Below, one piece after another: positions 20,312 to 20,910 of a DNA stretch of 20,910 nucleotides; within the stretch, counting starts at the first letter, position 1; every line of letters starts with the position of its first letter. Under the pieces are notes generated by a model that saw only the letters and a list, made by a program, of their open reading frames with translations, did no database searches and had not been told where the DNA came from. The translations under genes were made by a program, and so were the position numbers. The stretch lies in NCBI GenBank assembly GCA_046734455.1, contig JBKPRJ010000051.1:1-20910 (forward strand), written 5' to 3'. Origin of the DNA: DATEOR01 sp046734455 (GTDB lineage Bacteria > Actinomycetota > Thermoleophilia > Gaiellales > Gaiellaceae).

Positions 20312-20910
20312 TGGCAACTTCTGAGACACAGGTCGTCGCGGAGATCGGCAACGAGTACCGCTACGGCTTTCACGATCCCGAGGAGTACTTCTTCAAGTCC
20401 GGCCGCGGCCTGAACCCGGAGATCGTGGCGATGATCTCCGAGCACAAGAACGAGCCGGACTGGATGAGGAAGCGTCGCCTCCAGGCCCTCGAGTACTTCC
20501 GCGCGCGGCCGCTCCCGACCTGGGGCGGCGATCTCGAGGACATCGACTTCGAGAACATGTACTACTACATCCGGCCGACCGAGAAGCAGGCGAATTCCTG
20601 GGAAGACCTGCCGGCCGACATCAAGAACACGTGGGACCGGCTCGGGATTCCCGAGGCCGAGAAAAAGTACCTCGCCGGCGTCGGCGCCCAGTACGAGTCC
20701 GAGGTCGTCTACCACAAGCTCAAGGAGGACCTCGAGAGCCAGGGCGTCCTCTTCCTCGACATGGATTCTGGCCTGCGCGAGCACGAGGAGCTCGTGCGCC
20801 AGTACTTCGGCACCGTCATCCCCGCGAACGACAACAAGTTCGCGGCACTCAACTCGGCCGTCTGGTCGGGCGGCTCGTTCATCTACGTGCCGCCTGGCGT
20901 CAAGATCGAG
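20311..20910 (+). CDS. sufB: Fe-S cluster assembly scaffold SufB (partial, 3' end beyond window)
   Basis: The first 200 codons are open to the window edge with no stop. The translation has SufB features: YRYGFHDPEEYFFKSGRGLN near the start, then EPDWMRKRRLQALEYF, RPTEKQANSWEDLPADIK, and a later AALNSAVWSGGSFIYVPPGV. SufB forms the core scaffold with SufC and SufD. The start GTG 20311 overlaps the sufC stop and has a strong AGGAGG. A full SufB is about 470 residues, so over half lies outside the window. Confidence 0.94.
   Translation, partial: MATSETQVVAEIGNEYRYGFHDPEEYFFKSGRGLNPEIVAMISEHKNEPDWMRKRRLQALEYFRARPLPTWGGDLEDIDFENMYYYIRPTEKQANSWEDLPADIKNTWDRLGIPEAEKKYLAGVGAQYESEVVYHKLKEDLESQGVLFLDMDSGLREHEELVRQYFGTVIPANDNKFAALNSAVWSGGSFIYVPPGVKIE

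Overview
The window is a stretch of GC-rich bacterial chromosome, densely packed with genes on both strands. Its features fit a deep-branching actinobacterium, most likely of the Thermoleophilia (Gaiellales/Solirubrobacterales) type. The clues are very high G+C, frequent GTG/TTG starts, several starts with no Shine-Dalgarno sequence but a TANNNT box 6-7 nt upstream, a caa3-type oxidase with a YSHP motif, and a SufC-SufB pair. The taxonomic call is inference. I see no insertion sequence, prophage or CRISPR array.

Layout. 2-74 is tRNA-Lys(CUU), followed by about 390 nt without a convincing gene. 467-2981 is a type-3 (polar amino acid) ABC importer: lipoprotein binding protein, permease and ATPase. 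2994-5713 holds an unrecognised 207-residue protein overlapping a 698-residue trimethylamine/dimethylamine-dehydrogenase-family flavoprotein. Downstream on the same strand is a PQQ sugar-dehydrogenase-like lipoprotein (5716-6861). 6858-9969 is a patchwork of short transcription units: a LysM membrane protein, three very small membrane proteins, a LysR regulator, a quinone-reductase-like enzyme, two strong hairpins and a DUF6458-like membrane protein.

10069-15114 is a cytochrome c oxidase operon: coxB with fused cytochrome c, coxA, a tandem-domain UspA-like protein, coxC, and a membrane-anchored protein with a third copy of the UspA-like domain. Facing it on the minus strand (15111-17313) are a GNAT acetyltransferase, a lipoprotein cytochrome c whose heme domain is a close paralogue of the coxB domain, a STAS anti-sigma-factor antagonist and a TPR membrane protein. 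17391-18455 is an adenosine/aminofutalosine deaminase with an apparently non-canonical start. It runs 94 bp into the 3' end of tatC on the other strand, which is transcribed with tatA. The window closes with sufC and the first 200 codons of sufB, behind a palindromic promoter region.

How the parts may work together. The importer and amine-dehydrogenase-like enzyme plausibly form an uptake and oxidation pathway for a nitrogenous compound that is probably not trimethylamine, since two of the three aromatic residues of the trimethylamine cage are replaced. The oxidase operon makes a terminal oxidase with its own tethered cytochrome c, and the nearby lipoprotein cytochrome c could feed it. The most unusual feature is the set of three related UspA-like domains interleaved with oxidase subunits. 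Two of them share a nearly identical 42-nt DNA segment.
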